Below, piece after piece: positions 1 to 7,786 of a DNA stretch of 34,932 bases (its first letter is position 1; every line of letters begins with the position of its first letter). The stretch is from a virus. Position numbers and translations under genes: made by a program. Where the stretch lies: positions 1-34,932 of the IMG/VR virus record IMGVR_UViG_3300042542_000630; one strand, 5' to 3'. A model generated the notes under the pieces. The model ran no database searches. It was not told the DNA's origin and worked only from the letters and a program-made list of their open reading frames with translations.

Positions 1-35
1 CCGCCAGAGCCGCCATCGCCACTACCGCCGCCAGA
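1..35. repeat. Left copy of 35-bp terminal overlap
   Basis: These 35 bases are identical to positions 34898-34932 at the other end of the window. Joining the ends at this overlap gives a 34,897-bp circle and keeps the minus-strand glycine-rich frame open across the junction. The overlap most likely comes from assembly of a circular or circularly permuted genome. A true short direct terminal repeat cannot be excluded from sequence alone. Confidence 0.9.
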
Positions 36-1295
36 ACCAGAGCCGCCATCACCACCTCCAGTTCCTCCTCCGCCGCCGCCACCAGTTCCTCCGCCGCCAG
101 CGCCGATAGCCAACCCAGCTCCTGCGCCAAGGGCAAGACCTCCGCCAAGCAGGCCAGCTCCTCCACCTAAAGCTGCCCCACCTCCGGCTGTTGAAATAAT
201 AGCGCCTGTTTCGTCTACAACATTTCCAAATTCATCTGTTTTAAGGTTTTCGCCACCCTGATTAGTGACTTGGTTTGTTGATCCAGATGAAGCGCCGCCA
301 CCGCCAGTTAACGCAGCAGCGCCGCCAAGTGCAGTGGCTCCGGCAGCGGCAGGAAGAAGTGATGTCGAACCGCCACCAGCCGTGGCGATAATAGAGCCAG
401 TTTCGTCAATAACGTTACCAAATGCGTCTGTAACTAATCCACCCGTAACTCCGCCACCAAGGCCAGCACTGGACAATGCAGATTGCGCAGCAGCATCAAT
501 TGCAGCCAAATTGCTTGGCAACGATGAAAGAGCGCCACTAGCAAGAGAGCCAACACCTCCAGTTAAACCACTAGCAGCAGAGCCGTAAATTCCACCAAGT
601 GCGGATGATGCGCCAGATTGAGCGGCTTGATATGCGGCGTTAATAGCATTGTTTACGTTTGCCGAGATTGCGGCATCAGTTGCTCCAGCCGGAACGCCCT
701 GAAATAACTGCCCTCCGAGATATGAGCCAACGCCAGAGATCAGTGCGCCTTTTGCAATATCGCCAATACTACGCCCTTGTGCGGCCCCAGACGCGGCGGA
801 GCCTGCAGCAGCTCCCAGAGGGCCAGCTAAAACAGAACCGAGAATTGGTAAGCCAACGTCAGCCAAGATACCAAGACCGCTTACGTCAGGGCGATCCGTG
901 GAAACACTCTCAAATCCCTGTTTGGTAGGCCCTGCAACCTGAATGTCCCAGTTTGCCTTCTTGCCTGTAGAGGCTGATAGTGCATTAGCTGCGTCAATAG
1001 CGCCCTGTGCGCCTTCATAGCCCACGCCAGAATAGACAACTTGGCCTGTTGCGTTATCGACAACACGGACTGGCGTGTCTGGTGCGACAACGATATTATT
1101 CTGTCCACCATATGTTGCAGTGGTCCGGCCTTGATTAGACAATGGCGCAGTGAAATACCGATAATCAGGCGCGTTCTGGATGATGTCTCCATACACGCTC
1201 TGGATGTTAGGCACGAAGTCTTCACGCGGCGTGAGAAGTCCGCCAATGTTGCCGAGCGGTTCAATGTTCATAGGTGCGCGGATAGGTGAAGCCAT
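1..1295 (-). CDS. Gly-rich virion protein, N-terminal 431 codons (runs off the left edge)
   Basis: The ATG at 1295 overlaps the portal stop (TAATG). The frame stays open to base 1 and, through the 35-bp overlap, continues from 34897 down to a stop at 34417, giving 591 residues in total. The N-terminal ~150 residues have mixed composition (start MASPIRAPMNIEPLGN). Next comes an Ala/Gly/Ser-rich part with two copies of a motif TD-FGNV-DETG-II-TAGGG, coded near 375-432 and 184-240. A glycine-rich tract follows, with GGGGDGG-type runs. The position between portal and scaffold genes suggests a structural or head-associated protein. I do not recognise a named family. An alternative frame exists in this region but is a shadow, as the frame closure shows. 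Confidence 0.8.
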   Translation of the reverse strand, partial: MASPIRAPMNIEPLGNIGGLLTPREDFVPNIQSVYGDIIQNAPDYRYFTAPLSNQGRTTATYGGQNNIVVAPDTPVRVVDNATGQVVYSGVGYEGAQGAIDAANALSASTGKKANWDIQVAGPTKQGFESVSTDRPDVSGLGILADVGLPILGSVLAGPLGAAAGSAASGAAQGRSIGDIAKGALISGVGSYLGGQLFQGVPAGATDAAISANVNNAINAAYQAAQSGASSALGGIYGSAASGLTGGVGSLASGALSSLPSNLAAIDAAAQSALSSAGLGGGVTGGLVTDAFGNVIDETGSIIATAGGGSTSLLPAAAGATALGGAAALTGGGGASSGSTNQVTNQGGENLKTDEFGNVVDETGAIISTAGGGAALGGGAGLLGGGLALGAGAGLAIGAGGGGTGGGGGGGTGGGDGGSGSGGGSGDGGSG

Positions 1296-3580
1296 TACAT
1301 AATCCCCTGTTCTTGGGCGGCCATTTGAGCCATCTGCTCTTGGGCTAACTGGTCAACAAGCTGCTGTTCTTGTGCGGCTTGGGCTTGCTGCTGTGCGGCA
1401 ACCATAGCTTTCTGGACATTGCCTTGCTGGCGGAGAAGTTCGCGGTCACGCTGCATCAGAGCTTCGATATTAGCCGTGTTTACAGCCGTGCCATACTTAG
1501 CTTCGATCTCAGCAGCCTTAATCATGACTTCCGCGTCAATCTTATCGCGTTCGCGGTCATCCTTCAGCAGCATCTCTTCACGCTGAAGCTCAAGCTCTGC
1601 GGCCTTCTTCTGGATGTCAGCCTGAATGCTCTGCGCCTGAACCTGTGCCAAGATTTGCTCTGGGCTGGGCGGAGGCGGTGTCGGAGCGGGTGGCTGGAAG
1701 TTCTGCGGGTTCTCAAAGAACTGCGTAACATCCTTGAACCCTGCAACAGCCAGCATCTGCTCAAGCGTGTTGTAGTAGTTGTTCATCGACACCAGCGGGT
1801 TGTTCATTGGCCCAAGTTGCTGCAACAACATCTCCTGCTTCTGAGCGATGACGTTCAAGAAGGCCATCTTCTGCTGATCTGAGCCTGTTCCCAGCGCAAC
1901 ATTCACCACAACGTCCATGTTTGCGTCCCAGACACGCGGGTCAATGGGGACGAACTGATTACGCAGGCGAACGATACGGGGCTTGTCTTGGTTCTTCACC
2001 AACAGCTTCAGCGCCTTCTGCATCAGCGTCTTAAAGCCAGTTTCGGCAAAGATGCGGCAGATAAGCTCGATGTGCTGCTGAGAGGCCGTTACAGCGGCGT
2101 TTACAGCCGTTGCAGTGCCAGAAGCCAGTGCAGACGGGTCAAGGCCAGCAGATGCCTTCGTGATGCCTGTGCGGCTCTCCTTAACCTCATCCATGTATTG
2201 CAGCATGGGGAAGGCGGCCTGAGAGACATTCGGTGTAACGAACGGCTGCACAGCGCCTTGCGACTTCATGCGGATGATGCCGCCAACTTCGGTGTTCAGC
2301 ACATCTTCGATAGATGCCTGACCTTCAACCACGCCCATGCGCGGATAGATCGACTGAGCCAAGCTATCCAGCGTGTTGCGCATGATTGACGACTTGATGC
2401 GCTGAATGTCCATCACAACGTCAGCAACGGACATACCGAAGAACGTGTGCGGCTCTGGATCAGGGCAGAAGTCAAAGAACGGATGGTCGTCTACAGCTTC
2501 TTGGTGCAGCAGCTTGTAAGCGTTACCACCTACGCAGACCTTGCGAAGCTCGGCAATCCCGTCTCCGTCCATGTCAACGTAGAGATAGCCCTCAATGTAG
2601 AGAACCTTCTTGGCTGATACGTCAGTCCGGCCAGCGCCAAGGATGGTTGCCTGCGGGTTGCGGTCAAAAGTCTCTTGGTTGCCTTCGAAGTCATCCTGTG
2701 TCTCGTATCCAAGGTTTTCAACTTCGTCTTGCTCATAGCCCATAGCCACAAGCTCAGAGACAGTCATGTAACGACGATGGCCGATAAACTCGAAGTCATT
2801 GATGGACTTGGCGCGGCGATCAATCAGAAGCTCTTCAGGAGGCAGCGCAGCTACGTTAAGGCGGCCCTCCTTCTCCTTGCGGACGACTGTGGCGCTGTAG
2901 ACTGGCATCTGAACGACTGTAGCGATGCCCTCAGGTGTCAGCATCTCAGTCTCAGTGTATTCTACTTCAACCTCACGAAGCTCGACTTCTGGGTCGGACA
3001 TGAGAACCATGTAGGCGTTCTCGTCGATGCCCTCAATCTCGTATGTCTTTACTGTTTCCGTCTCATCCCACCAGATTTTGCCAAAGCCGTTCTTACGGAT
3101 GAGAGCATCCTTGAACATCGCATAAGCGTGGATGAAAAGGTTGTTGTCGCGTGTCAGGCAGTAGTTGACATAATCAGTAGCTTGCTCGGCAACCTGAATG
3201 TCTTCAGCGCGGTTCGGAGCGTATTCCACCACGTTAGACGAGCCAAAGAACACCCGCATAACGCTCGGCAGGATGGCTTGCACTGTATCGCGCACATCCA
3301 TCGACACGACCTGCGAGCGACCTTCCTCTTCGTTACCGAAAGGCTCGCCCTTGTAATACTGGCCAGCTTCAGCGCGCTCTGGGGAGATAACGTCATCAAT
3401 ATAGGCTTGCGCGTCATCAATCTCGCCAGCGACGATATTCTGAAGCTCTTCGTCAGACATAGCCTCTTCTTCAGGCATATCGACTTCGACTTCCATGCCG
3501 TCCTCCATCTCCATAGAGACTTCGGGCATAGCGTCTTCCATTTCAGCCATCGTTGGCTTTGCGTTCTTTCGATATGCCAT
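1295..3580 (-). CDS. Portal protein, SU10-like
   Basis: At 761 residues this has the size of podoviral portals, which form the dodecameric DNA channel at the capsid vertex. The start is a very acidic stretch (residues 10-60), followed by a portal core with VRDTVQAILPSVMRVFF near residue 85-105. The C-terminal ~110 residues are a Gln/Glu/Ala-rich coiled coil, as in P22- and SU10-type portals whose barrel helix extends inward. It sits downstream of terL and upstream of head genes, the usual position. Family assignment is from memory of SU10/P22-type sequences. Confidence 0.9.
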   Translation of the reverse strand: MAYRKNAKPTMAEMEDAMPEVSMEMEDGMEVEVDMPEEEAMSDEELQNIVAGEIDDAQAYIDDVISPERAEAGQYYKGEPFGNEEEGRSQVVSMDVRDTVQAILPSVMRVFFGSSNVVEYAPNRAEDIQVAEQATDYVNYCLTRDNNLFIHAYAMFKDALIRKNGFGKIWWDETETVKTYEIEGIDENAYMVLMSDPEVELREVEVEYTETEMLTPEGIATVVQMPVYSATVVRKEKEGRLNVAALPPEELLIDRRAKSINDFEFIGHRRYMTVSELVAMGYEQDEVENLGYETQDDFEGNQETFDRNPQATILGAGRTDVSAKKVLYIEGYLYVDMDGDGIAELRKVCVGGNAYKLLHQEAVDDHPFFDFCPDPEPHTFFGMSVADVVMDIQRIKSSIMRNTLDSLAQSIYPRMGVVEGQASIEDVLNTEVGGIIRMKSQGAVQPFVTPNVSQAAFPMLQYMDEVKESRTGITKASAGLDPSALASGTATAVNAAVTASQQHIELICRIFAETGFKTLMQKALKLLVKNQDKPRIVRLRNQFVPIDPRVWDANMDVVVNVALGTGSDQQKMAFLNVIAQKQEMLLQQLGPMNNPLVSMNNYYNTLEQMLAVAGFKDVTQFFENPQNFQPPAPTPPPPSPEQILAQVQAQSIQADIQKKAAELELQREEMLLKDDRERDKIDAEVMIKAAEIEAKYGTAVNTANIEALMQRDRELLRQQGNVQKAMVAAQQQAQAAQEQQLVDQLAQEQMAQMAAQEQGIM

Positions 3581-3589
3581 AGTTTCGCC

Positions 3590-3766
3590 TTACTTCTTTT
3601 TCGACTTGCCTGCTTCAGACAGGGCAATCGCAATGGCCTGCTTGCGTGACTTAGCCATAGGGGCCTTTGCGGGGCCTTTGGGGTTTACACCAGCGTGCAA
3701 TGTCCCACGCTTGTATTCGCCCATTACCTTGGCAATCTTCTTTGCAGCTGCACTGATCTTCTTCAT
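3590..3766 (-). CDS. Small basic protein, DUF6496-like
   Basis: This 58-residue lysine-rich protein (MKKISAAAKKIAKVMGEYKR...) has a C-terminal SRKQAIAIALSEAGKSKKK motif typical of DUF6496 phage proteins found near portal and terminase genes. Function is unknown. The strong positive charge suggests nucleic-acid contact. The gene ends 9 bp before the portal start. Confidence 0.75.
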   Translation of the reverse strand: MKKISAAAKKIAKVMGEYKRGTLHAGVNPKGPAKAPMAKSRKQAIAIALSEAGKSKKK

Positions 3767-3777
3767 ACCACAATCCT

Positions 3778-3930
3778 TTACCGCTTGGGCTTCTTAGCAG
3801 TTTTACGCGCTGCCTTAAATGCAGACGCAGTTGGAGCGCCCTTCGTGCCGGGTTTACGCATCGTCTCTCCCGAACCAGCTTTGATACGAGCGCGTTTCGC
3901 GTGGATATTCGCATAGAGACCGTTCTTCAT
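3778..3930 (-). CDS. Small basic protein of the packaging region (50 aa)
   Basis: The ORF MKNGLYANIHAKRARIKAGS... ends in KTAKKPKR. It begins with an ATG overlapping the stop of the upstream gene (3927) and ends 11 bp before the next. Proteins starting MKNGLYANIHAKR and containing GE-MRKPGTKGAPT are widespread in phages at this position. Role is unknown. It is too short for automatic gene calls with a 60-residue cutoff. Confidence 0.75.
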   Translation of the reverse strand: MKNGLYANIHAKRARIKAGSGETMRKPGTKGAPTASAFKAARKTAKKPKR

Positions 3931-4229
3931 TTCTTTGCCTTGTTCCGAGCGGAGATAGCTTTGGATTTGGCTTTCGCGTCTGCTTTAGATGACGCACCCC
4001 ACGCTTGCAGCGATAAGAGGAGGCGGGTAGGCTTTCCCTTCTCATCGCGCTCCGGCCCAGGCATATTGCCCATGCGTGCTAAGAATGATGCCCTCCGAGG
4101 ATTATCGCCAGACTTAACAGGTGCTTTCAGGTTCATCCCCTGCGCTTTTGCGGACGCACGACCTTTGGCGTTTAAGCCACCAGAAGGGGATTTACCCTCT
4201 TTGCGGGTCCATGCAGGAGACTTCATCAA
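3927..4229 (-). CDS. Basic protein, DUF6321-like
   Basis: This 100-residue protein carries SPSGGLNAKGRASAKA near residue 15-30, a motif I associate with DUF6321 phage proteins, and a Lys/Ala-rich C-terminus. The ATG overlaps the terL stop (ATGA), so it is probably translated by coupling. It is the first of three consecutive small, strongly basic proteins between terL and portal, perhaps DNA-binding packaging accessories. That role is an inference. Confidence 0.7.
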   Translation of the reverse strand: MMKSPAWTRKEGKSPSGGLNAKGRASAKAQGMNLKAPVKSGDNPRRASFLARMGNMPGPERDEKGKPTRLLLSLQAWGASSKADAKAKSKAISARNKAKK

Positions 4230-5503
4230 ACAATTCCACGGATATTGCGCTTTATAGGCGTATAACCCATTTGTTCGCGATGCGCTATGGCAAAGTATCT
4301 TGCAGCGTCTGCGTAGTGTGAAGTCCAGTCATGATACGGGTGTGACTGAAACTCTTGGCGTTTGTCGTCGTAAATACGGCGATACATCCTCAGCGCCTCA
4401 ATCCCCGTCTTGCAGTTGTCTTTGTCGAACCACGAGCGCAGCAGAAGTAGGCGCAACGCTTGAATGCCATCCATGATGTCCATGCGTGGCGCAATCTCGA
4501 TGTTACGCAGGCCAAGCTCCTGTAGAACCTCTAAGCGGCTCTTGCCTGTGCCAAGCTCACGGACGCGAACGTCATGCGGGAGATAGTGGTTCCCCCAGAC
4601 ATATGGCTTGTCCTGTAGCTGCTTTACATACCAGTCTAAGCCAACGCCTTCACCCTTGAGACAATCAATCCAGCGGGTTTCTCCGCCATGCGCCTGAACG
4701 AACCAGATGACGGTGCTGTCGGACATACCCAAGTCCCAAGCAGTGTGGACTGGTAGAGATGGGTCATAAGGAACAGATGTAATTCTAGCTTCTGCGTCTG
4801 CATCTGAAAACTCTTTGCCGTAGTATGCGCCACGAATGGCTGCGTCGAAGCTGCACTCGTATTCCTGATTAAACTCGTCTTCGCTCATCATGCGGCGAGC
4901 GTCATTAAGTTCCTTGTTGTCCAGAAGGCCAGTCTGCGAAGCCTTCAGCATCAGGCGTGACCAGTCTTCGTCGTCCTCTGCGTTCTGCCACAGGTCGTAG
5001 AAGACGTTCTTACCTTTGGGCGTTCCAATGAAGATGGCCCAGCCTTTGCGGTCTGACAGCGCAGGGCGAATAACTTGGGTCCAGACAGTCGGGTTCATGT
5101 CCCCAAACTCGTCCAGCACGCAGCCGTCGAGATAGATACCACGCAGTCGATCTGGATTGTCAGCGCCGTAGATGCGGATGCGAGCGTTGTTGTTCGGTAG
5201 CTCAATCCAAAGCTCTGAGGCGTTTACCTTGCGCTCGTCACCAAAGCATTCTGTGTATTCCAGCAGATACTGCCAAGCGATGTCTTTGGCCTGGTTAAGC
5301 TGTGGCGCGATGTAAGCGAAACGTGGGTTCGGCTTAATGCAGCACGCAGCTTCTTTGATTAGGTCGTTGACGCACGCAACTGTCTTCCCAGCGCGGCGAT
5401 GAGCTACGACAATACCCCACCGCGTCTCACGCAAGTGAAGTGGCATGAACTGCTTGCGCGGCTCATACGGGCTTTCGATTGTTTTTAGCTCGGTGTCTTC
5501 CAC
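4226..5503 (-). CDS. terL: Terminase large subunit
   Basis: At 425 residues this matches the packaging motor. Walker A is AHRRAGKT at residues 34-41. Walker B with the catalytic glutamate is CVLDEFGD around 128-135. The coupling motif region FIGTPKGKN lies at 158-166. The RNase-H-like nuclease domain shows AWDLGMSD (D257, D262), LPHD (D311) and a final aspartate in SHYADAARYF (D399). It makes ATP-driven DNA translocation and genome cutting. The start overlaps the end of the small-subunit gene by 19 bp. Confidence 0.97.
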   Translation of the reverse strand: MEDTELKTIESPYEPRKQFMPLHLRETRWGIVVAHRRAGKTVACVNDLIKEAACCIKPNPRFAYIAPQLNQAKDIAWQYLLEYTECFGDERKVNASELWIELPNNNARIRIYGADNPDRLRGIYLDGCVLDEFGDMNPTVWTQVIRPALSDRKGWAIFIGTPKGKNVFYDLWQNAEDDEDWSRLMLKASQTGLLDNKELNDARRMMSEDEFNQEYECSFDAAIRGAYYGKEFSDADAEARITSVPYDPSLPVHTAWDLGMSDSTVIWFVQAHGGETRWIDCLKGEGVGLDWYVKQLQDKPYVWGNHYLPHDVRVRELGTGKSRLEVLQELGLRNIEIAPRMDIMDGIQALRLLLLRSWFDKDNCKTGIEALRMYRRIYDDKRQEFQSHPYHDWTSHYADAARYFAIAHREQMGYTPIKRNIRGIV

Positions 5504-5784
5504 ACAAGCGCGCCCCTTACCGCGATATTGCCTTCAATCTCTGCGTTCACCTGTAGCGGGAGTAGCTTAGGATAGATAGTTCCCCAGAAAACACGCTCAT
5601 TGCCAGCGTTTTCCTTCGCCCACTCCACCAATCGGTCAGGGCCTCCAAGGCGATCTGCTGCTTCAGCAATTACAGCCTTCGCAAGACGAGTTGTTTTGTT
5701 CGGAACACCTTTTGGTCTACCGGGACCAGGTGTCACGCCCATAACAAACTTTTTGTTTTCCGTAGTTTCTTTAACGTCTTCCAT
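5485..5784 (-). CDS. terS: Probable terminase small subunit
   Basis: This 99-residue protein sits directly upstream of, and overlaps, terL. It contains GPGRPKGVPNKTT near residues 20-32, a basic DNA-contacting segment common in phage small terminase or DUF5681-like proteins, then a helical AKAVIAEAADRLGG region. Small terminases recognise the packaging site and load the large subunit. Assignment rests on position and this motif. Confidence 0.75.
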   Translation of the reverse strand: MEDVKETTENKKFVMGVTPGPGRPKGVPNKTTRLAKAVIAEAADRLGGPDRLVEWAKENAGNERVFWGTIYPKLLPLQVNAEIEGNIAVRGALVWKTPS

Positions 5785-5789
5785 ACCGC

Positions 5790-5963
5790 CTATTTCGTAT
5801 TAGCGCGGTAGTTTGTCAACACTGCGCCGCAATCACACCAGGAACGAATGTCGCCCCAGCGGGTTACAGCGCAGTTGACATGATGCTTAATTTCGCTTGA
5901 TCCTACCCATCGAACCTTTGAAGCGTCCGCGCTCGTCTCGGTCTGTGTAGAGTGTAATTTCAT
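5790..5963 (-). CDS. Small Cys-containing protein (57 aa)
   Basis: The ATG at 5963 has AGGAAC upstream and lies inside the 3' part of the membrane gene at 5887-6066, in another frame. The product has histidine and cysteine residues (KHHVNCAVTRWGD...WCDCG) that might bind a metal. It ends 5 bp before terS. No family is recognised. An in-frame upstream ATG at 6002 lacks a ribosome site. Confidence 0.5.
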   Translation of the reverse strand: MKLHSTQTETSADASKVRWVGSSEIKHHVNCAVTRWGDIRSWCDCGAVLTNYRANTK

Positions 5964-6066
5964 CCTGAAGTTCCTCAATCTTTTCACCAAGGTATATAGC
6001 ACAAACGATATACCCGATGATGAAACCTCCGGCTACGCAACCACCATAGATAGCTAGTTCAATCAT
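5887..6066 (-). CDS. Small single-pass membrane protein with coiled coil (59 aa)
   Basis: The translation MIELAIYGGCVAGGFIIGYI... has one hydrophobic segment (about residues 5-26), then a short coiled coil EKIEELQDEITLYTDRD and a basic end. AGGAGAAG lies just upstream of the ATG. It overlaps the preceding gene by 8 bp and the following one by 77 bp. Function unknown. Confidence 0.65.
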   Translation of the reverse strand: MIELAIYGGCVAGGFIIGYIVCAIYLGEKIEELQDEITLYTDRDERGRFKGSMGRIKRN

Positions 6067-6232
6067 CTTTCTTCTCCTTGATCTCTAGTCCACGCTTGGC
6101 GAGTTCAGCCCGCAGTTGCTCGTTCTCTGCGCTTAGGGCTTCGATGCGGTCTGCAACAATCGGAGCAAGCTCGACATCGCATAAATCACCAGTCCGCAGC
6201 CGCTCCACCAGCGCCTTGTCTTCGTTAGTCAT
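6059..6232 (-). CDS. Small coiled-coil protein (57 aa)
   Basis: MTNEDKALVERLRTGD... continues into a clear leucine heptad region IEALSAENEQLRAELAKRG at residues 30-48. It overlaps both neighbours by 8 bp, as expected in a tightly packed leftward unit. Similar short ead/Ea22-like coiled-coil proteins occur in many phages. The role is unknown. Confidence 0.65.
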   Translation of the reverse strand: MTNEDKALVERLRTGDLCDVELAPIVADRIEALSAENEQLRAELAKRGLEIKEKKDD

Positions 6233-6500
6233 TACCCGGCTCCGTCATGTATTCCAGAATACGCTTCATAGCCTTGTAGTCTTCGTCGACTTCGTGAGCG
6301 CCTTTATTGTCTCCGTAGTAAACGCCCTCAATCAGCTTCATGTTATCCTTGAGCCAAGATACAACGATCTGATCTGCAACATCCATATCAAGCTCCACCG
6401 TTAGCGTATCGATCATTTGCTTTCTCCTTAGCCACGAGACGACGATCTGGTCTGCCACTTCCATGTCTAGTTCGACGGTTAATGTCTCAATCATACTCAT
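6225..6500 (-). CDS. Small protein with tandemly duplicated 26-residue module (91 aa)
   Basis: The N-terminus contains two in-frame copies of a module MI(E/D)TLTVELDM(E/D)VADQ..., followed by a 39-residue acidic tail. Copy 1 spans about 6494-6417 and copy 2 about 6416-6339. In the first 22 residues only two positions differ, both Glu/Asp, while most codons differ silently, so the protein sequence has been under selection. AAGGAG sits just before the second ATG (6416), so a 63-residue form could also be made. No family recognised. Confidence 0.7.
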   Translation of the reverse strand: MSMIETLTVELDMEVADQIVVSWLRRKQMIDTLTVELDMDVADQIVVSWLKDNMKLIEGVYYGDNKGAHEVDEDYKAMKRILEYMTEPGND

Positions 6501-6657
6501 CGCTGTATAACTCCTTGTTTGTCAGCACCCATTTCATATCTAGCCGACGAGCCTCTCGGACTAATCCGATGTATCTCCTTCTGGCGCGGTCTAGTTGTTC
6601 TGGGAGCATCCTCTTTCGGTAGTCTACAAACTTGTCGTTCTTGGTCTTGGCATCCAT
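6487..6657 (-). CDS. Small basic protein (56 aa)
   Basis: The ATG at 6657 overlaps the stop of the upstream membrane gene (TAATG), which fixes the start. The product (MDAKTKNDKFVDYRKRM...) is rich in Arg/Lys with RARRRYIGLVREARRLD in the middle, likely an amphipathic helix. Function unknown. Confidence 0.6.
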   Translation of the reverse strand: MDAKTKNDKFVDYRKRMLPEQLDRARRRYIGLVREARRLDMKWVLTNKELYSDEYD

Positions 6658-6764
6658 TAGAGCCGTCCACCAAACTCCCAGCCAACTCGTGCGCAAAACG
6701 CTACAGCCGCTGACAAAACACCAATGGCGAGAACGGCCATCGCAATATCAAATACCTGTTGCAT
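6657..6764 (-). CDS. Tiny membrane protein (35 aa)
   Basis: MQQVFDIAMAVLAIGVLSAA... has one transmembrane helix (residues 6-25) and a short polar tail. AAGGGA lies upstream at suitable spacing, and the stop overlaps the next start (TAATG). Such mini membrane proteins in phages often act on host envelope functions, but nothing here shows which. Confidence 0.6.
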   Translation of the reverse strand: MQQVFDIAMAVLAIGVLSAAVAFCARVGWEFGGRL

Positions 6765-6781
6765 GATTTTTCCCTTCACGG

Positions 6782-6964
6782 TCACAGGCCACGAATGCTC
6801 AGTGGGCAGATTGAGTAACCAGCCGCGATGACAGCGCCGTTGCTGTAGCGGCAGAAGCGGTTTCCGTTAGATACCCACTGCTCTACCAGGTAGTATGTAA
6901 AGCCCTGCGCAATTGCTGGTGTGGCCGTAAGCGCGAGTGCTGCTGCGATAATAACCTTCTTCAT
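6782..6964 (-). CDS. Small secreted protein with signal peptide (60 aa)
   Basis: MKKVIIAAALALTATPAIAQ is a textbook signal peptide cleaved after AIA. The mature part (~41 residues) has two cysteines (FCRYSNG and YSICPLS) that could form a disulfide in the periplasm. AAGGGAG is 7 nt before the ATG at 6964, so the ATG at 6970 is less likely. Similar Tyr-rich FTYYLV-QWV proteins occur in phages and host chromosomes. The function is unknown. Confidence 0.75.
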   Translation of the reverse strand: MKKVIIAAALALTATPAIAQGFTYYLVEQWVSNGNRFCRYSNGAVIAAGYSICPLSIRGL

Positions 6965-6977
6965 GTTCATTCTCCCT

Positions 6978-7199
6978 TTAAATCCGTGATACCTTGATGT
7001 CGTAGGCCCAGCCTATTGCGTCTATCTGCTGGTCCTCTGTCATGGGACCGTATAGCTTCTGGCTGTCAAGTATCGCTTGACACTCTGCCTTGCTGCTCTG
7101 CTCCATCAGCTTTCGGTAGTAGGTGTCGCTCTCTGACTTGTCCGGCAGCTTTGCGATGCTGATCGGCTTGGTCATGCGGATCATGATGGCGTTTTTCAT
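6978..7199 (-). CDS. Hypothetical protein (73 aa)
   Basis: The ATG overlaps the previous stop (ATGA). The protein starts MKNAIMIRMTKPISIAK and is polar and helical with one cysteine. No domain is recognised. It is part of the run of tiny leftward accessory genes. Confidence 0.6.
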   Translation of the reverse strand: MKNAIMIRMTKPISIAKLPDKSESDTYYRKLMEQSSKAECQAILDSQKLYGPMTEDQQIDAIGWAYDIKVSRI

Positions 7200-7321
7200 C
7201 GCACAACCACCACTGGCTTGCAGCTTGCAACGAGAACCTTGTCACCCTTCTGCTTTGCGGTGCGCTCAATGACGATGGGCTTCAGTCCCTTGATGGCGAG
7301 ATAGTCGCGGTAGCTCTTCAC
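7196..7321 (-). CDS. Small basic protein, GTG start (41 aa)
   Basis: The GTG at 7321 overlaps the stop of the tiny membrane gene upstream (GTGA) and has AAGGAG nine bases before it. The product begins (M)KSYRDYLAIKGLKPIVIERT and ends CKPVVVVR. The longer in-frame extension to 7387 lacks a start with a ribosome site and overlaps the real upstream gene. Function unknown. Confidence 0.6.
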   Translation of the reverse strand: MKSYRDYLAIKGLKPIVIERTAKQKGDKVLVASCKPVVVVR

Positions 7322-7410
7322 AGCGCCAACTCCTTCGTCAGAGCGATAACTACGCAAGCGCCGATAAATGCGCTGCAAGCGAAACAAACGATAGCTTCCT
7401 TGAGTGTCAT
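7318..7410 (-). CDS. Tiny membrane protein (30 aa)
   Basis: MTLKEAIVCFACSAFIGACV... is almost entirely one hydrophobic helix with three cysteines. AAGGGAGAG lies upstream of the ATG at 7410. The stop overlaps the next GTG. Phage accessory mini-proteins of this form exist, but no family is recognised. Confidence 0.55.
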   Translation of the reverse strand: MTLKEAIVCFACSAFIGACVVIALTKELAL

Positions 7411-7422
7411 GTCTACTCTCCC

Positions 7423-7578
7423 TTACCAGCTCTGCTGCTTCATTGCGTTAACCAAGTCTTCCATCACATCTGCTGCGAACTGCCACTCCTTCTTTTCGTC
7501 GAAGGCGTAACGAATGTCGGCAATGTCATCCTCAATGAACTTGATAATCGCGTTCAGTGAAACTTGCTTGTCTTCCAT
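7423..7578 (-). CDS. Small acidic protein (51 aa)
   Basis: The start at 7578 has GAGGAG upstream. The product MEDKQVSLNAIIKFIEDDIA... is acidic and helical and ends MKQQSW. It is likely cytosolic with unknown role. Confidence 0.6.
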   Translation of the reverse strand: MEDKQVSLNAIIKFIEDDIADIRYAFDEKKEWQFAADVMEDLVNAMKQQSW

Positions 7579-7588
7579 GTCTAACTCC

Positions 7589-7726
7589 TCACTTCGCACT
7601 GCAATATGCTGCATAAATTTTACGCTGATATGCCTTCAGCGCCGTTAAACTACCTTCTCCGCGCTTGAATGTGGCGATTTTGTAATCAATTGAGAGAAGT
7701 TCGCGAAGCAATTGGTCTTTAGTCAT
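7589..7726 (-). CDS. Small basic protein (45 aa)
   Basis: MTKDQLLRELLSIDYKIATF... has AAGGAA upstream of the ATG at 7726 and ends 10 bp before the next start, so it fills an otherwise unexplained gap. Helical and basic. No family recognised. Confidence 0.55.
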   Translation of the reverse strand: MTKDQLLRELLSIDYKIATFKRGEGSLTALKAYQRKIYAAYCSAK

Positions 7727-7786
7727 GTCTAGTTCCTTCCGTGTCTATGAAGGCCACTTTAACGCCTAAAACGCATTGGTCAATAC

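Noticed and set aside
881-1289. Short frames on both strands within 881-1289
   Set aside because: They overlap the N-terminal part of the Gly-rich gene in other frames and have no ribosome sites or domains.
2675-3649. Long plus-strand open frame (324 codons) opposite the portal gene
   Set aside because: It is antisense to the portal, lacks a ribosome site and has no protein-like domain pattern. It is a shadow of the portal codon bias.
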